Part shown: positions 1 to 8,267 of the stretch, piece after piece
Layout of the letters: each line of letters begins with the position of its first letter
Position numbering within the stretch: the stretch's first letter is position 1
Assembly: GCA_023258975.1 (NCBI GenBank)
Contig: JAHFRD010000021.1
Coordinates: forward strand, 1-49,488
Source: Hydrogenophilales bacterium
GTDB taxonomy: Bacteria > Pseudomonadota > Gammaproteobacteria > Burkholderiales > Thiobacillaceae
Length of the DNA: 49,488 nucleotides
Direction: 5' to 3'
The notes under the pieces: generated by a model
What the model saw: the letters and a program-made list of their open reading frames with translations, nothing else
Told to the model about the DNA's origin: nothing
Database searches by the model: none
Made by a program: the position numbers and the translations under genes

Positions 1-112
1 CGCCAAATATCATTGGCGTGCCTTCAAATCCTGGTCCAAGGACGTCTTGGTCGATGAGGTTAGCTCCCTCCTGGCCGGCTTTGGTAATAAATTCCATATC
101 CGTTATGCGTGA
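1..112 (+). CDS. 3' end of an unidentified protein (partial)
   Basis: An open frame enters from the left edge (frame of base 2) and ends in TGA at 110-112. It gives about 36 C-terminal residues ending in GFGNKFHIRYA, rich in Trp, Lys and Phe (AKYHWRAFKSWSKDV at the start). The composition looks like real protein, but no family is recognisable from so short a tail. A weak inverted repeat (TCCCAC at 123-128, GTGGGA at 140-145) lies just after the stop and could serve as a terminator. It could also be a chance open frame. Confidence 0.45.
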   Translation, partial: AKYHWRAFKSWSKDVLVDEVSSLLAGFGNKFHIRYA

Positions 113-478
113 TTACTTATCATCCCACGAGACTTTGAAGTGGGACAATTTGCATGTTCAATGAGAAGGCGGCTGGCTGTGTAAGCGCTGCCTGAGCTGG
201 CTGCGTAACAGCTGATTAACTTCGGGCTCATGGGGGTGGGGGTAACTGAGTTCCGTCAACAAGTCCGACAAGAACAGGAAGTCTGATATTGCCTGTATCA
301 ACTGAATTGCATCGTCCAGATCTGGATTCGAGGAATCTGTCTGCGCATTTCATTGCCGGATGAGCATGACAATTTCGACTGATGAACCACTGCATTACTG
401 CAGTGCCAGCGGGACATGACCGAGTGATCACGTACTTACCAGACGGTGTCGAGTTTCTGATCAGCCGAAGATAGCGCG
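113..478. promoter_or_regulatory. leader region upstream of the ankyrin-sigma operon
   Basis: These 366 bases hold no convincing gene; a 67-codon minus-strand frame (228-431) has no recognisable content. The region is less GC-rich than the operon, as expected for a regulatory leader, and contains the imperfect direct repeat listed separately. I could not pick out a confident -35/-10 pair. The sigma gene's own start has only a weak Shine-Dalgarno (GAAG about 9 bases before the ATG). The promoter of the whole defence operon presumably lies here (inference). Confidence 0.4.
173..214. repeat. two tandem 18-base direct repeats in the operon leader
   Basis: Positions 173-190 (CTGGCTGTGTAAGCGCTG) and 197-214 (CTGGCTGCGTAACAGCTG) match at 15 of 18 bases with a 24-base period. 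They lie in the non-coding leader, about 270 bases before the sigma start. Such spaced direct repeats can be binding sites for a regulator, possibly on the same DNA face at about two helical turns. No function is shown. Confidence 0.35.
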
Positions 479-2884
479 ATGGGTACTACGGATCATCCTT
501 TCGGAAAACCACTCAACAGTCTGCTCAGGATGGCCGTCCTTGCGGGAGTGGCCGTTGCGGTGCGCCTGCACATACGCCGGGGTGACGATCTGAACGCGCG
601 GGACGGGGGTGGCATGACGCCGCTCATGCTCGCAGCCTCCAGGAACAAGGGGGAAATCTGCTCACTGCTGCTGTCGTCCGGCGCAGACCCAACGCTCACC
701 GATCCGGGTGGAAGGAACGCACTGGCCTTCGCGCGTGCGGCCGGGGCGGTCGACGCCGAGGCGATTCTGGAACCGTTTGAGTGCACGCGAGTAAATGAGG
801 TGTCTTCAGAAACCGAAATGGTTCCTGAAGTCGGACCCGTGGCAACCACTGGAGCCGACATTCCGGATCCAGATGCTCTTCCGAAACCATATCCGGACGA
901 TGAGGGCGACTCTTTCGATCTATCCGGTTGGGAAGCTGAAGAGGACGGTCCCGCGCCCGAGGACGACGGCGCGCTGGCCGAAGCAGCCCGCGTGGTCCAC
1001 AGCGCCATCTCCGCGCACGTTCCGATTGACACCTCGGAAGACTGGGGGGATTTTGATGCCTTCCTTCCAAAAATGGCCGCACCTCTTCCGAAAGCACGTG
1101 ACGAGGAAGGGCGAGAGGGGATCCTTCGAGTACTGCGCAGAGCCCTGCGCGAGGGCAGTGTGCCTGACCATGAGATCGCCAAGCTATCTGAAAACGAAGA
1201 CGGATCGCCAAACGAGGCCGGGGAAGTGCTATTGCGACTGGTACTCGGGGATATGGGTGCCGAGACCGACGAGCGGCTCGAACCGGAGGGCTCTGAAAAT
1301 GCATGGGAAGAACGGGAGGCCGATGAAGATGAGGTCTCCGAAGCCCTGGCCTATCTGGAAGAAACCAGTTCCGGTCGCAATGAACCCATGCGGCTATATG
1401 GCAGGGATGTGCGTCTTGGAAAACTCCTGACCGCCGAGGAGGAGATCACCCTCGGACAGAACATGGAGGAAGGGCTGTCCTCGGCGCTCGACGCGCTGGC
1501 GTCCTGGCCGGACGGCATTGCAGTTTTCCTGTCGGCCCTGGAGAGAGTCAGGTCGGGCGAAATCGAGGTGGAATCCATTTCGGATGGGCGAAGTGTGGAA
1601 GGGGAGGATGTTGCGCAGGAGGAAGTCCCGCTCCCCTTCGACGATCTCGAGGACGAGGATGACGGCCGGGTCGTGCAATCGCCGGCAGCGCGGGAGTTTC
1701 TGGACAGGGCTGGTGCCGTGAAGGCGCTGGCAGGCTGCGCCGGCCGGGGCGCGGCCGACGAAATGGCGCTGAGGGCAAGTCTTGCAGCCGCCCGCTTGTC
1801 TTCGTCCTTCCTCGCCGGGCTTGCCAGCGATTCGATCAAGAACACTTCGATGGAGTCGGAACGCTTCCGTCTGGCCGTCGACAGATATTCTGCCGCGAGG
1901 AGGCGCATGACCGTCTCGAATCTCCGGCTGGTGCTTTCGGTGGTCAAGCGCTACCAGGGCCTGGGCCTGCCGTTTGAGGATCTTGCTCAGGAAGGCAACA
2001 TCGGTCTGATGAAGGCCGTGGATCGATACGACTGGCACAGGGGATTTCGCTTTTCCACTTATGCGACATGGTGGATTCGTCAACAGGTCACTCGGGCGGT
2101 GGCCGACAAGGGTAAAACGATCAGAACGCCCGTGCATGTCCACAACACCATGCTGAGAATCAGGCGCGAGGCGGATGATTTGGAACGCAATGCGGGGTGC
2201 GCCCCTACGATGGATGTTCTGGCGGAAAGAGTTCCAATGACCACCACAAGGCTTTCAGCCCTGATGGCGCGCATGGAGGAACCCGTTCCATTTCATTTGC
2301 CCGATTCTTCGGGCAATGCCCCCGGCGACTGCCTGGTCGATGATTCGGTGGCCACGGATCCTTCAGCACAGGCTGAGAGAGCCGCACTGGTATCGATTCT
2401 GGAAAAAATGCTGGCCGAACTTGGCCCTCGAGAGGCAGAGGTGCTCACCCTCCGGTTCGGGTTGGAAGATGGTGACCCGCATACACTGGAAGAGACCGGT
2501 GTGCGTTACGGTGTGACCCGCGAGCGGATACGACAAGTGGAAGCCACTGCCCTCCGGAAACTGGCGCATCCGGTCCGCGCCAGCATTCTCAGGGAGTTCC
2601 TGGGGGCACCGAAGGAAAAACCTCGCAAGTCCGACGTGGCAAGCCACGACACCGAATCATGCCCGACCACCAACAGTAAAGACCAGGACGATGCCGATTG
2701 CGGACGCACCGAAGAGATGATTGCCAGACTTCGGGTGTGTGGGGCAGAGGTGGTCGATGGTCGCGCGGGCGGTGGGCAAATCGTGGTGAGAAATGTCTGG
2801 CATGGGCCGCAGACAAAAATGCTCATCCGCTCCCTGCTGGAAGACGGATTCAGGCCGTATCCGGGGATGGAGTACAGGAAATGA
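479..2884 (+). CDS. ankyrin-repeat sigma-70 family RNA polymerase sigma factor heading a defence operon
   Basis: This 801-residue protein would recruit RNA polymerase to promoters. Residues about 10-100 form ankyrin-like repeats (GGMTPLMLAASRNKGEICSL). A long acidic linker (about 100-300) follows, then sigma region 1.2 (MRLYGRDVRLGKLLTAEEE, about 304-322), region 2 (LVLSVVKRYQGLGLPFEDLA, then FSTYATWWIRQQVTRAV, about 484-541), region 3 and region 4 with an intact helix-turn-helix (GVTRERIRQVEATALRKL, about 678-695). About 90 residues after region 4 are not part of a standard sigma factor. Housekeeping sigma factors lack ankyrins. The stop overlaps the next gene's start by four bases (ATGA at 2881-2884), so translation is probably coupled. 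I infer that it controls the operon itself or senses a partner through the ankyrins; neither is shown. The start has a weak Shine-Dalgarno, so a slightly different start is possible. Confidence 0.85.
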   Translation: MGTTDHPFGKPLNSLLRMAVLAGVAVAVRLHIRRGDDLNARDGGGMTPLMLAASRNKGEICSLLLSSGADPTLTDPGGRNALAFARAAGAVDAEAILEPFECTRVNEVSSETEMVPEVGPVATTGADIPDPDALPKPYPDDEGDSFDLSGWEAEEDGPAPEDDGALAEAARVVHSAISAHVPIDTSEDWGDFDAFLPKMAAPLPKARDEEGREGILRVLRRALREGSVPDHEIAKLSENEDGSPNEAGEVLLRLVLGDMGAETDERLEPEGSENAWEEREADEDEVSEALAYLEETSSGRNEPMRLYGRDVRLGKLLTAEEEITLGQNMEEGLSSALDALASWPDGIAVFLSALERVRSGEIEVESISDGRSVEGEDVAQEEVPLPFDDLEDEDDGRVVQSPAAREFLDRAGAVKALAGCAGRGAADEMALRASLAAARLSSSFLAGLASDSIKNTSMESERFRLAVDRYSAARRRMTVSNLRLVLSVVKRYQGLGLPFEDLAQEGNIGLMKAVDRYDWHRGFRFSTYATWWIRQQVTRAVADKGKTIRTPVHVHNTMLRIRREADDLERNAGCAPTMDVLAERVPMTTTRLSALMARMEEPVPFHLPDSSGNAPGDCLVDDSVATDPSAQAERAALVSILEKMLAELGPREAEVLTLRFGLEDGDPHTLEETGVRYGVTRERIRQVEATALRKLAHPVRASILREFLGAPKEKPRKSDVASHDTESCPTTNSKDQDDADCGRTEEMIARLRVCGAEVVDGRAGGGQIVVRNVWHGPQTKMLIRSLLEDGFRPYPGMEYRK

Positions 2885-4395
2885 CCGAACGGACGCGAAA
2901 CGCCCCACCAAGGGCCGGGGCAATGATGGAGGCCCTCAGGGGGCTTGGGTACACGACGGCCGCGGCGCTGGCCGATCTCGTCGACAACAGCATCTCGGCC
3001 GGGGCTCGTGAAGCCAGGATCGGTTTCAGGTGGGAAGGCGCGCACAGCCGAATCTCTGTGCTTGACGATGGTCGGGGCTTGGACGACGCCGAACTGGAGA
3101 GCGCCATGCGGCTGGGGGATCGAAGCCCGCTGGATGAACGAGCCCCGGATGATCTCGGCCGTTTCGGTATGGGCCTCAAAACCGCCTCATTCTCACAATG
3201 CAGACGGCTGACCGTGGCTTCGGTGAAAAAGGATGGACCGGTCTGCTGCCTTCGGTGGGATCTGGACGCCCTCGCTGCACAGCCCGACGACGGATGGATA
3301 CTTTTCGAGGGGCCGGCCAAAGGCTCCGGGGATTACCTCTCGGTGATGAGCGGAATGGAGTCTGGAACGCTGGTGCTTTGGGAGGTACTCGACAGGATCG
3401 TGACGGCGCACTACACCCCGGACCATTTCGTGGATCTCATCGACGACGTCGAACGGCGGCTCGCCATGGTGTTCCACCGCCTGCTTCAGGGGCCGGGAGC
3501 GAAACTGCGGCTTTTCATCAATGATCGGCCGGTCGCCCCCTGGGATCCGTTCATGTCTGGCCATCCTTCCAAGCCCTGGAACTCGCCGGTCGAGCGGAAG
3601 GCTACAGCTTCCGGAATCGTGGAGGTGGAATGCCACGTGCTCCCTCACCGGGATCGGCTGACACCGGATGAGATTGAGGCCGCCGGAGGGCCCGAGGGCT
3701 GGACTGCCCAGCAGGGTTTCTATGTCTACCGGAATGCCCGTCTGCTCCTGGCGGGAGGATGGCTCGGCCTGGGACAGGGGCGCGCATGGAACCGCGAGGA
3801 GGCCCAGCGCCTTGCGCGCATCCGTCTCGACATTCCGAACACGGCCGATGCCGACTGGAAGATCGACATCCGGAAATCGACGGCCCGAATCCCGGTCTAC
3901 CTGCGTCCGTGGCTCACAAAGCTGGCCGAGGACACACGGGAGCGGGCGAGAAAGGTTTTCGCCTTTCGGGGGGCGCCGACACCTGGACCGGGAGGCGCCC
4001 CCGTCGAGCAGGCCTGGTGCGCGGAACATTCGAGGGCCGGCGTGCGTTACCGTATCGACGAGAGCCATCCGGCCGTCGCGGCCGCGCTCGACGCCGCCGG
4101 TCCGGCCCTGCCGCTGCTGAAGGCCATGCTCCGGATCATCGAGGAGACGGTGCCAGTCCAGCGCATCTGGCTCGACACGGCCGAACACAGGGAAACGCCC
4201 CGCAACGGATTTGCCGGGGAGCCCCCCGAGAACGTGAGGGAAGTGCTCCTGACGCTCTATGAGGACATGATCGCGCGCCGGGGCATGTCCCCAGCCCTGG
4301 CCAGGCGGACTCTGGCCTCCACCGACCCCTTCCAGAACTACCCGGATCTCGTCGCATCGCTGCCGGATGATCCGGCGGCGAACATCCAGCCATGA
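2881..4395 (+). CDS. GHKL (MORC/MutL-like) ATP-binding protein
   Basis: A 504-residue protein with an N-terminal GHKL ATPase domain. The N box is ADLVDNSISAGA (residues 31-42), followed by VLDDGRGL (60-67) and the ATP lid GRFGMGLKTASFSQC (93-107). This arrangement matches MORC and MutL-type ATPases, which clamp DNA in an ATP-dependent way, rather than sensor kinases: there is no phospho-acceptor domain. The C-terminal half is unassigned. The start at 2881 overlaps the sigma stop; an earlier in-frame start at 2698 would lie deep inside the sigma gene and is rejected. MORC-type ATPases are known from comparative genomics to sit beside Z1 helicases and nucleases in predicted restriction systems. 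A role as the ATP-driven clamp of the complex is inferred. Confidence 0.85.
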   Translation: MTERTRNAPPRAGAMMEALRGLGYTTAAALADLVDNSISAGAREARIGFRWEGAHSRISVLDDGRGLDDAELESAMRLGDRSPLDERAPDDLGRFGMGLKTASFSQCRRLTVASVKKDGPVCCLRWDLDALAAQPDDGWILFEGPAKGSGDYLSVMSGMESGTLVLWEVLDRIVTAHYTPDHFVDLIDDVERRLAMVFHRLLQGPGAKLRLFINDRPVAPWDPFMSGHPSKPWNSPVERKATASGIVEVECHVLPHRDRLTPDEIEAAGGPEGWTAQQGFYVYRNARLLLAGGWLGLGQGRAWNREEAQRLARIRLDIPNTADADWKIDIRKSTARIPVYLRPWLTKLAEDTRERARKVFAFRGAPTPGPGGAPVEQAWCAEHSRAGVRYRIDESHPAVAAALDAAGPALPLLKAMLRIIEETVPVQRIWLDTAEHRETPRNGFAGEPPENVREVLLTLYEDMIARRGMSPALARRTLASTDPFQNYPDLVASLPDDPAANIQP

Positions 4396-4408
4396 CAAGG
4401 GACCATCC

Positions 4409-7279
4409 ATGCCACAGGACGACAACAATCTGCAGGGACTCATAAGCATCGCCCAGACGCTACTGCGAAAGGAGATGGACAAGGGCGAATCCATCACCCC
4501 GGCGATCATCACCGCGAAGGTCGATGTGGCCGCCCCCATTGTCGATCTGGATGGAACTACGGACAGGTCGGCTGCGGTGGCTGAACTGATTCGGCGGTTC
4601 AGCCACTGGATCGGGCAGGACTCGACCCTGGTCGACAACGAGGGCCACGTTCCGTGGCTGGTTTCCGGGCGCAAGCGGGATTGGCGCTACTGGCAGCGCT
4701 ACCAGGGAATGATCGAGCGGAAGATGTCTTCGGCTGCTGTCGACGCTCTGGACAAGTCGACCAACGAGATTCTCGGCCTCCTCGAAGACCCTGCGCGCGA
4801 AGGGTCGTGGGATCGGCGCGGGCTGGTGGTCGGGCACGTGCAGTCGGGAAAAACCGGCAACTACTCGGGGCTGGTTTGCAAGGCGGCCGACGCTGGCTAC
4901 AAGATCATCATCGTCCTGGCCGGCCTGCACAACAATCTCCGCTCGCAGACCCAGATTCGCCTCGAGGAGAGTTTCCTCGGCTATGAGACGTCTGCCGCCA
5001 ATGAGAGCGTGAAACTCATTGGCGTGGGCGAGATCGACAGCGATCCGGAAATCCGCCCCAATTGCGCCACCAATCGCTCCAACAACGGCGATTTCAGCAC
5101 CAAGGTGGCCCAGCACTACGCCATCTCACCGGAGCAGAGGCCCTGGCTGTTCGTCGTCAAGAAAAACAAGACGGTACTCGAACGCCTCCTCAAATGGATA
5201 CGCAACCACGTGGCCGACGCCACGGATGCGGCGACGGGCCGGCGCTTCGTCACCAATCTCCCCCTGTTGCTCATCGACGACGAAGCCGATCACGCCTCGG
5301 TGGACACGGGGGAGCAGCTGTTCAACGAAGACGGCACGCCGGACAGCGAGCATGAGCCCAAGGCCATCAACAGCCGCATCCGGAAAATCCTCAACGCTTT
5401 CGCCAGGTCGGCCTACGTCGGCTACACGGCAACGCCTTTCGCCAACATCTTCATCCACCGCCGGAATGCCACGCCTGACGAGGGCCCCGATCTGTTCCCC
5501 CAATCATTCATCATCAACCTCGCCGCCCCTTCCAACTACGTCGGCCCGGCCCGCGTTTTCGGGCTGCGTTCGCCCGAGGGGCGGGTCGGCGGCCTGCCGT
5601 TGACCAGGGACGTCTCCGACCACACCGACCGGGAGGGCATCGGTGGCTGGATGCCGCCCAGACACAACAAGGAGCACGTCCCGCTACACGGCGGTCTGGA
5701 CGCCGTCCCGCCGTCCCTGAAGGAGGCTGTGGAGGCCTTCGTGCTCGCCTGTGCCGTGAGGGAAATCCGCGGGCAGGGTGGGCAACACTCGTCAATGCTG
5801 GTCCACGTCACGCGTTTCAACCTGGTACAGAGGGAGGTTCACAGGCAGGTCAACGAGATCGTCAGTCGAATGCGCCAGAGAATTTCCCGGCATATCGACC
5901 ACGAGGAAGTTCTCGCGGGTCTCGAACGCCTCTGGAAGGATGACTTCCTGCCGACCTGCGCCGAAATCGCCGCACAGGTCCAGGAGCCGGTTGGTCCGCT
6001 GGATGTTCCTGCGTGGGAGCAGATCGTCGAGGTTTTGCCGGACGTGCTGTCCGACATCGACGTCCGCATGATCAACGGTACGGCAAAGGACGCGCTCGAC
6101 TATGCCGAGCAGCGTGCCAAGGGACTCAAGGTCATCGCGATAGGCGGCGACAAGCTCGCACGGGGGCTGACCCTCGAGGGGCTGTGCGTCAGCTACTTTG
6201 TCCGGACCTCGAAGATGTATGACACCCTCATGCAGATGGGACGCTGGTTTGGCTACCGCCCTGGATACCTCGACCTGTGTCGCCTCTACACGACCGATGA
6301 TCTGGTGGAGTGGTTCGGCCACATCGCCGATGCGTCCGAGGAACTGCGCGAGGAGTTCGACGCGATGGCCCAAAGCGGGGCGACACCAAGGGAATACGGC
6401 CTCAAGGTGCAGTCGCACCCGGTCCTCATGGTCACTTCACCACTCAAGATGCGCTCGGCCAGGAACCTGCAACTCTCCTTCAGCGGGGAGTCGGTGGAAA
6501 CGGTCGCGCTGTACCGGGATCCACAAATATTGCGGCGCAACCTGGCGACGACCAACAGGCTCGTTGTAGCCATGGGTGAGCCATCCGAGAGCGATCCGAA
6601 GCGCATCCGGGCCGGCTCGAACCAGGAGTGGCGCGGCTCACACCTGTGGAATGGAGTGCCGGCAGAAACCATCGCCGAGTTCTTCTCTGCTTATGTCACC
6701 CATCCCAAGGCCAGGAAGGTTAACAGCGCGCTGCTGACCGATTTTGTCCGGAAGATGGCGTCCGGAGGCGAGCTGGTTTCCTGGACAGTTGTCCTTCTCG
6801 GAGGCGGCGACGGCGGAGAACACGAATTTCCCGGAGGGGTAAGGATCGGGAAAATGCCGACCCGGACGCCTGACAAGGACATTCCCGACCGGTATTCCAT
6901 CGGCCGTCTGCTATCCCCGCGCGACGAGGCGATCGATCTCGACGAGAACGCCTGGAAAGCGGCACTGGACATGTCGGTGAAGGCCTGGAAGCCGGATCCC
7001 GCACGCCAGAAGGACGACGCCCAGCCAACACCACCAACCATTCCCGGCGGGCCGTCCATCCGGCGCGTTCGTGGTGATGGGGCCGATGGTGTTCCGCCCG
7101 CGAGGGAACGCGGGCTCCTGCTTGTCTATCCACTCGACCCGAAGGCTGCGGGCCTTGAGGATGAGACCATGCCGGTCATCGCGTTCGGGGTGAGTTTTCC
7201 GACGAGCCGCTCCGGGACCGTTGTCGAATACCGGGTTGACCACCTGATCTGGGAGAACGAGTATGGCCCGGCCGATTGA
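4409..7279 (+). CDS. Z1 domain superfamily II helicase/ATPase
   Basis: A 956-residue protein with Walker A GHVQSGKT (142-149), Walker B LLLIDDEADHAS (about 288-299), motif III-like VGYTATPFANI (about 338-348), a motif V-like GGDKLARGLTLEGL (about 578-591) and an arginine-finger motif QMGRWFGYR (about 609-617). Together these are the Z1 helicase signature. The likely role is ATP-driven translocation or remodelling of DNA for the associated nuclease. The start at 4409 lies 13 bases after the ATPase stop with AAGGG upstream; the in-frame ATG at 4367 inside the ATPase gene is less likely. The last 17 bases overlap the next gene. Confidence 0.88.
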   Translation: MPQDDNNLQGLISIAQTLLRKEMDKGESITPAIITAKVDVAAPIVDLDGTTDRSAAVAELIRRFSHWIGQDSTLVDNEGHVPWLVSGRKRDWRYWQRYQGMIERKMSSAAVDALDKSTNEILGLLEDPAREGSWDRRGLVVGHVQSGKTGNYSGLVCKAADAGYKIIIVLAGLHNNLRSQTQIRLEESFLGYETSAANESVKLIGVGEIDSDPEIRPNCATNRSNNGDFSTKVAQHYAISPEQRPWLFVVKKNKTVLERLLKWIRNHVADATDAATGRRFVTNLPLLLIDDEADHASVDTGEQLFNEDGTPDSEHEPKAINSRIRKILNAFARSAYVGYTATPFANIFIHRRNATPDEGPDLFPQSFIINLAAPSNYVGPARVFGLRSPEGRVGGLPLTRDVSDHTDREGIGGWMPPRHNKEHVPLHGGLDAVPPSLKEAVEAFVLACAVREIRGQGGQHSSMLVHVTRFNLVQREVHRQVNEIVSRMRQRISRHIDHEEVLAGLERLWKDDFLPTCAEIAAQVQEPVGPLDVPAWEQIVEVLPDVLSDIDVRMINGTAKDALDYAEQRAKGLKVIAIGGDKLARGLTLEGLCVSYFVRTSKMYDTLMQMGRWFGYRPGYLDLCRLYTTDDLVEWFGHIADASEELREEFDAMAQSGATPREYGLKVQSHPVLMVTSPLKMRSARNLQLSFSGESVETVALYRDPQILRRNLATTNRLVVAMGEPSESDPKRIRAGSNQEWRGSHLWNGVPAETIAEFFSAYVTHPKARKVNSALLTDFVRKMASGGELVSWTVVLLGGGDGGEHEFPGGVRIGKMPTRTPDKDIPDRYSIGRLLSPRDEAIDLDENAWKAALDMSVKAWKPDPARQKDDAQPTPPTIPGGPSIRRVRGDGADGVPPARERGLLLVYPLDPKAAGLEDETMPVIAFGVSFPTSRSGTVVEYRVDHLIWENEYGPAD

Positions 7280-8267
7280 TGAATTCGTGATGGCCTGGGC
7301 CGCCCTCTCCGGCGATTCCAGCGAGGAAGGATGGAGAAGCATCCAGGTCACGCCGGCCGGCTCCTGCTCCCTGATGGCCGGTCGCAGATTTCCCGGAAAC
7401 GAGGAGGCGCTCCTCGCGGGGTTCTCGTCGGCCCGGTTGCCGCCCGCCGAGAAACTGCCCGAGGGGCAGGGCTTTGAAGTGTCGAGGGCTGACCCGCACG
7501 GTGACGGGAATACCTGGATTGCCCTGACCCGCAAGGAAACTGGAAGCCAGGAACTGTTCGCCGAAATGGTCGGAGACGTCGCCGGGGCCATGGATGCGGT
7601 GGCGACCGAAGGGGAGGAACGGCTGCTGCGCACGCTGCTTACGCGCGTCCGTTCCTGGCAGGAGTTCATGCGCAAAGGCGCGCAGGCCCTGTCCCCCGAG
7701 GCCGAAATTGGCCTCGTCGGCGAACTCGCCTTCCTCAAGGCCGTGGTCGAGTCCGGGGTTCCGGCGTCGCTGGCGGTAGAGGCATGGGTCGGGCCACTCG
7801 AAGGGATTCAGGACTTCGAACTGGGAACGGGCGCTGTGGAGGTCAAGGCGACGCTATCCTCGCAGGGTTTCCCGGCGAAGATAGGATCCCTCGAGCAGCT
7901 GGACGACACGCCGAGGAGCCCCCTTTTTGTGGCCGGCGCGCGTTTTTCACAGAGGGAATCCGGCTCGAACCTGCCAGAGTTCGCCGAGGCCGTCAGAGAG
8001 TCTCTTGCGGGCGACGGGGAGGCTCTGCGGATGTTCACCGACAGGTTGCTGGCGGCCGGCCTCCACGAGACGCACGCCGACCGCTACCCCCGGCGCTTCG
8101 TTCTCGACCGGATGCGGATCGTCGAGGTCGGTGAGGGTTTCCCACGCATGGTTCCGGGGATGGTCCCTGCGGGGATCAGGCGGGCGGTTTACGAAATTGA
8201 TCTTGACCGGGCGCCGGGCCCCGAGGTCGGGCTGGTCGAGACATTAAAAAGGCTTGGAGCGTTATGA
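7263..8267 (+). CDS. PD-(D/E)XK nuclease-like protein (DUF4420 type)
   Basis: A 334-residue protein. The conserved EIGLVGELAFLKAVV stretch (about 147-161) is followed by GIQDFELGTGAVEVKAT (about 181-197), where the Asp of QDF and the Glu and Lys of EVK would form the PD-(D/E)XK metal site. This is the pattern of the 'PD-(D/E)XK motif protein' family regularly found next to Z1 helicases. It is the best candidate for the DNA-cutting subunit. It starts inside the helicase gene (17-base overlap) and its stop overlaps the next start (TTATGA at 8262-8267), showing tight co-translation. Nuclease activity is inferred from the motif only. Confidence 0.8.
   Translation: MARPIDEFVMAWAALSGDSSEEGWRSIQVTPAGSCSLMAGRRFPGNEEALLAGFSSARLPPAEKLPEGQGFEVSRADPHGDGNTWIALTRKETGSQELFAEMVGDVAGAMDAVATEGEERLLRTLLTRVRSWQEFMRKGAQALSPEAEIGLVGELAFLKAVVESGVPASLAVEAWVGPLEGIQDFELGTGAVEVKATLSSQGFPAKIGSLEQLDDTPRSPLFVAGARFSQRESGSNLPEFAEAVRESLAGDGEALRMFTDRLLAAGLHETHADRYPRRFVLDRMRIVEVGEGFPRMVPGMVPAGIRRAVYEIDLDRAPGPEVGLVETLKRLGAL

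Noticed and set aside
228-431. 67-codon minus-strand frame in the leader of the sigma gene
   Set aside because: No ribosome binding site or recognisable content, ends in a Pro run; treated as non-coding.
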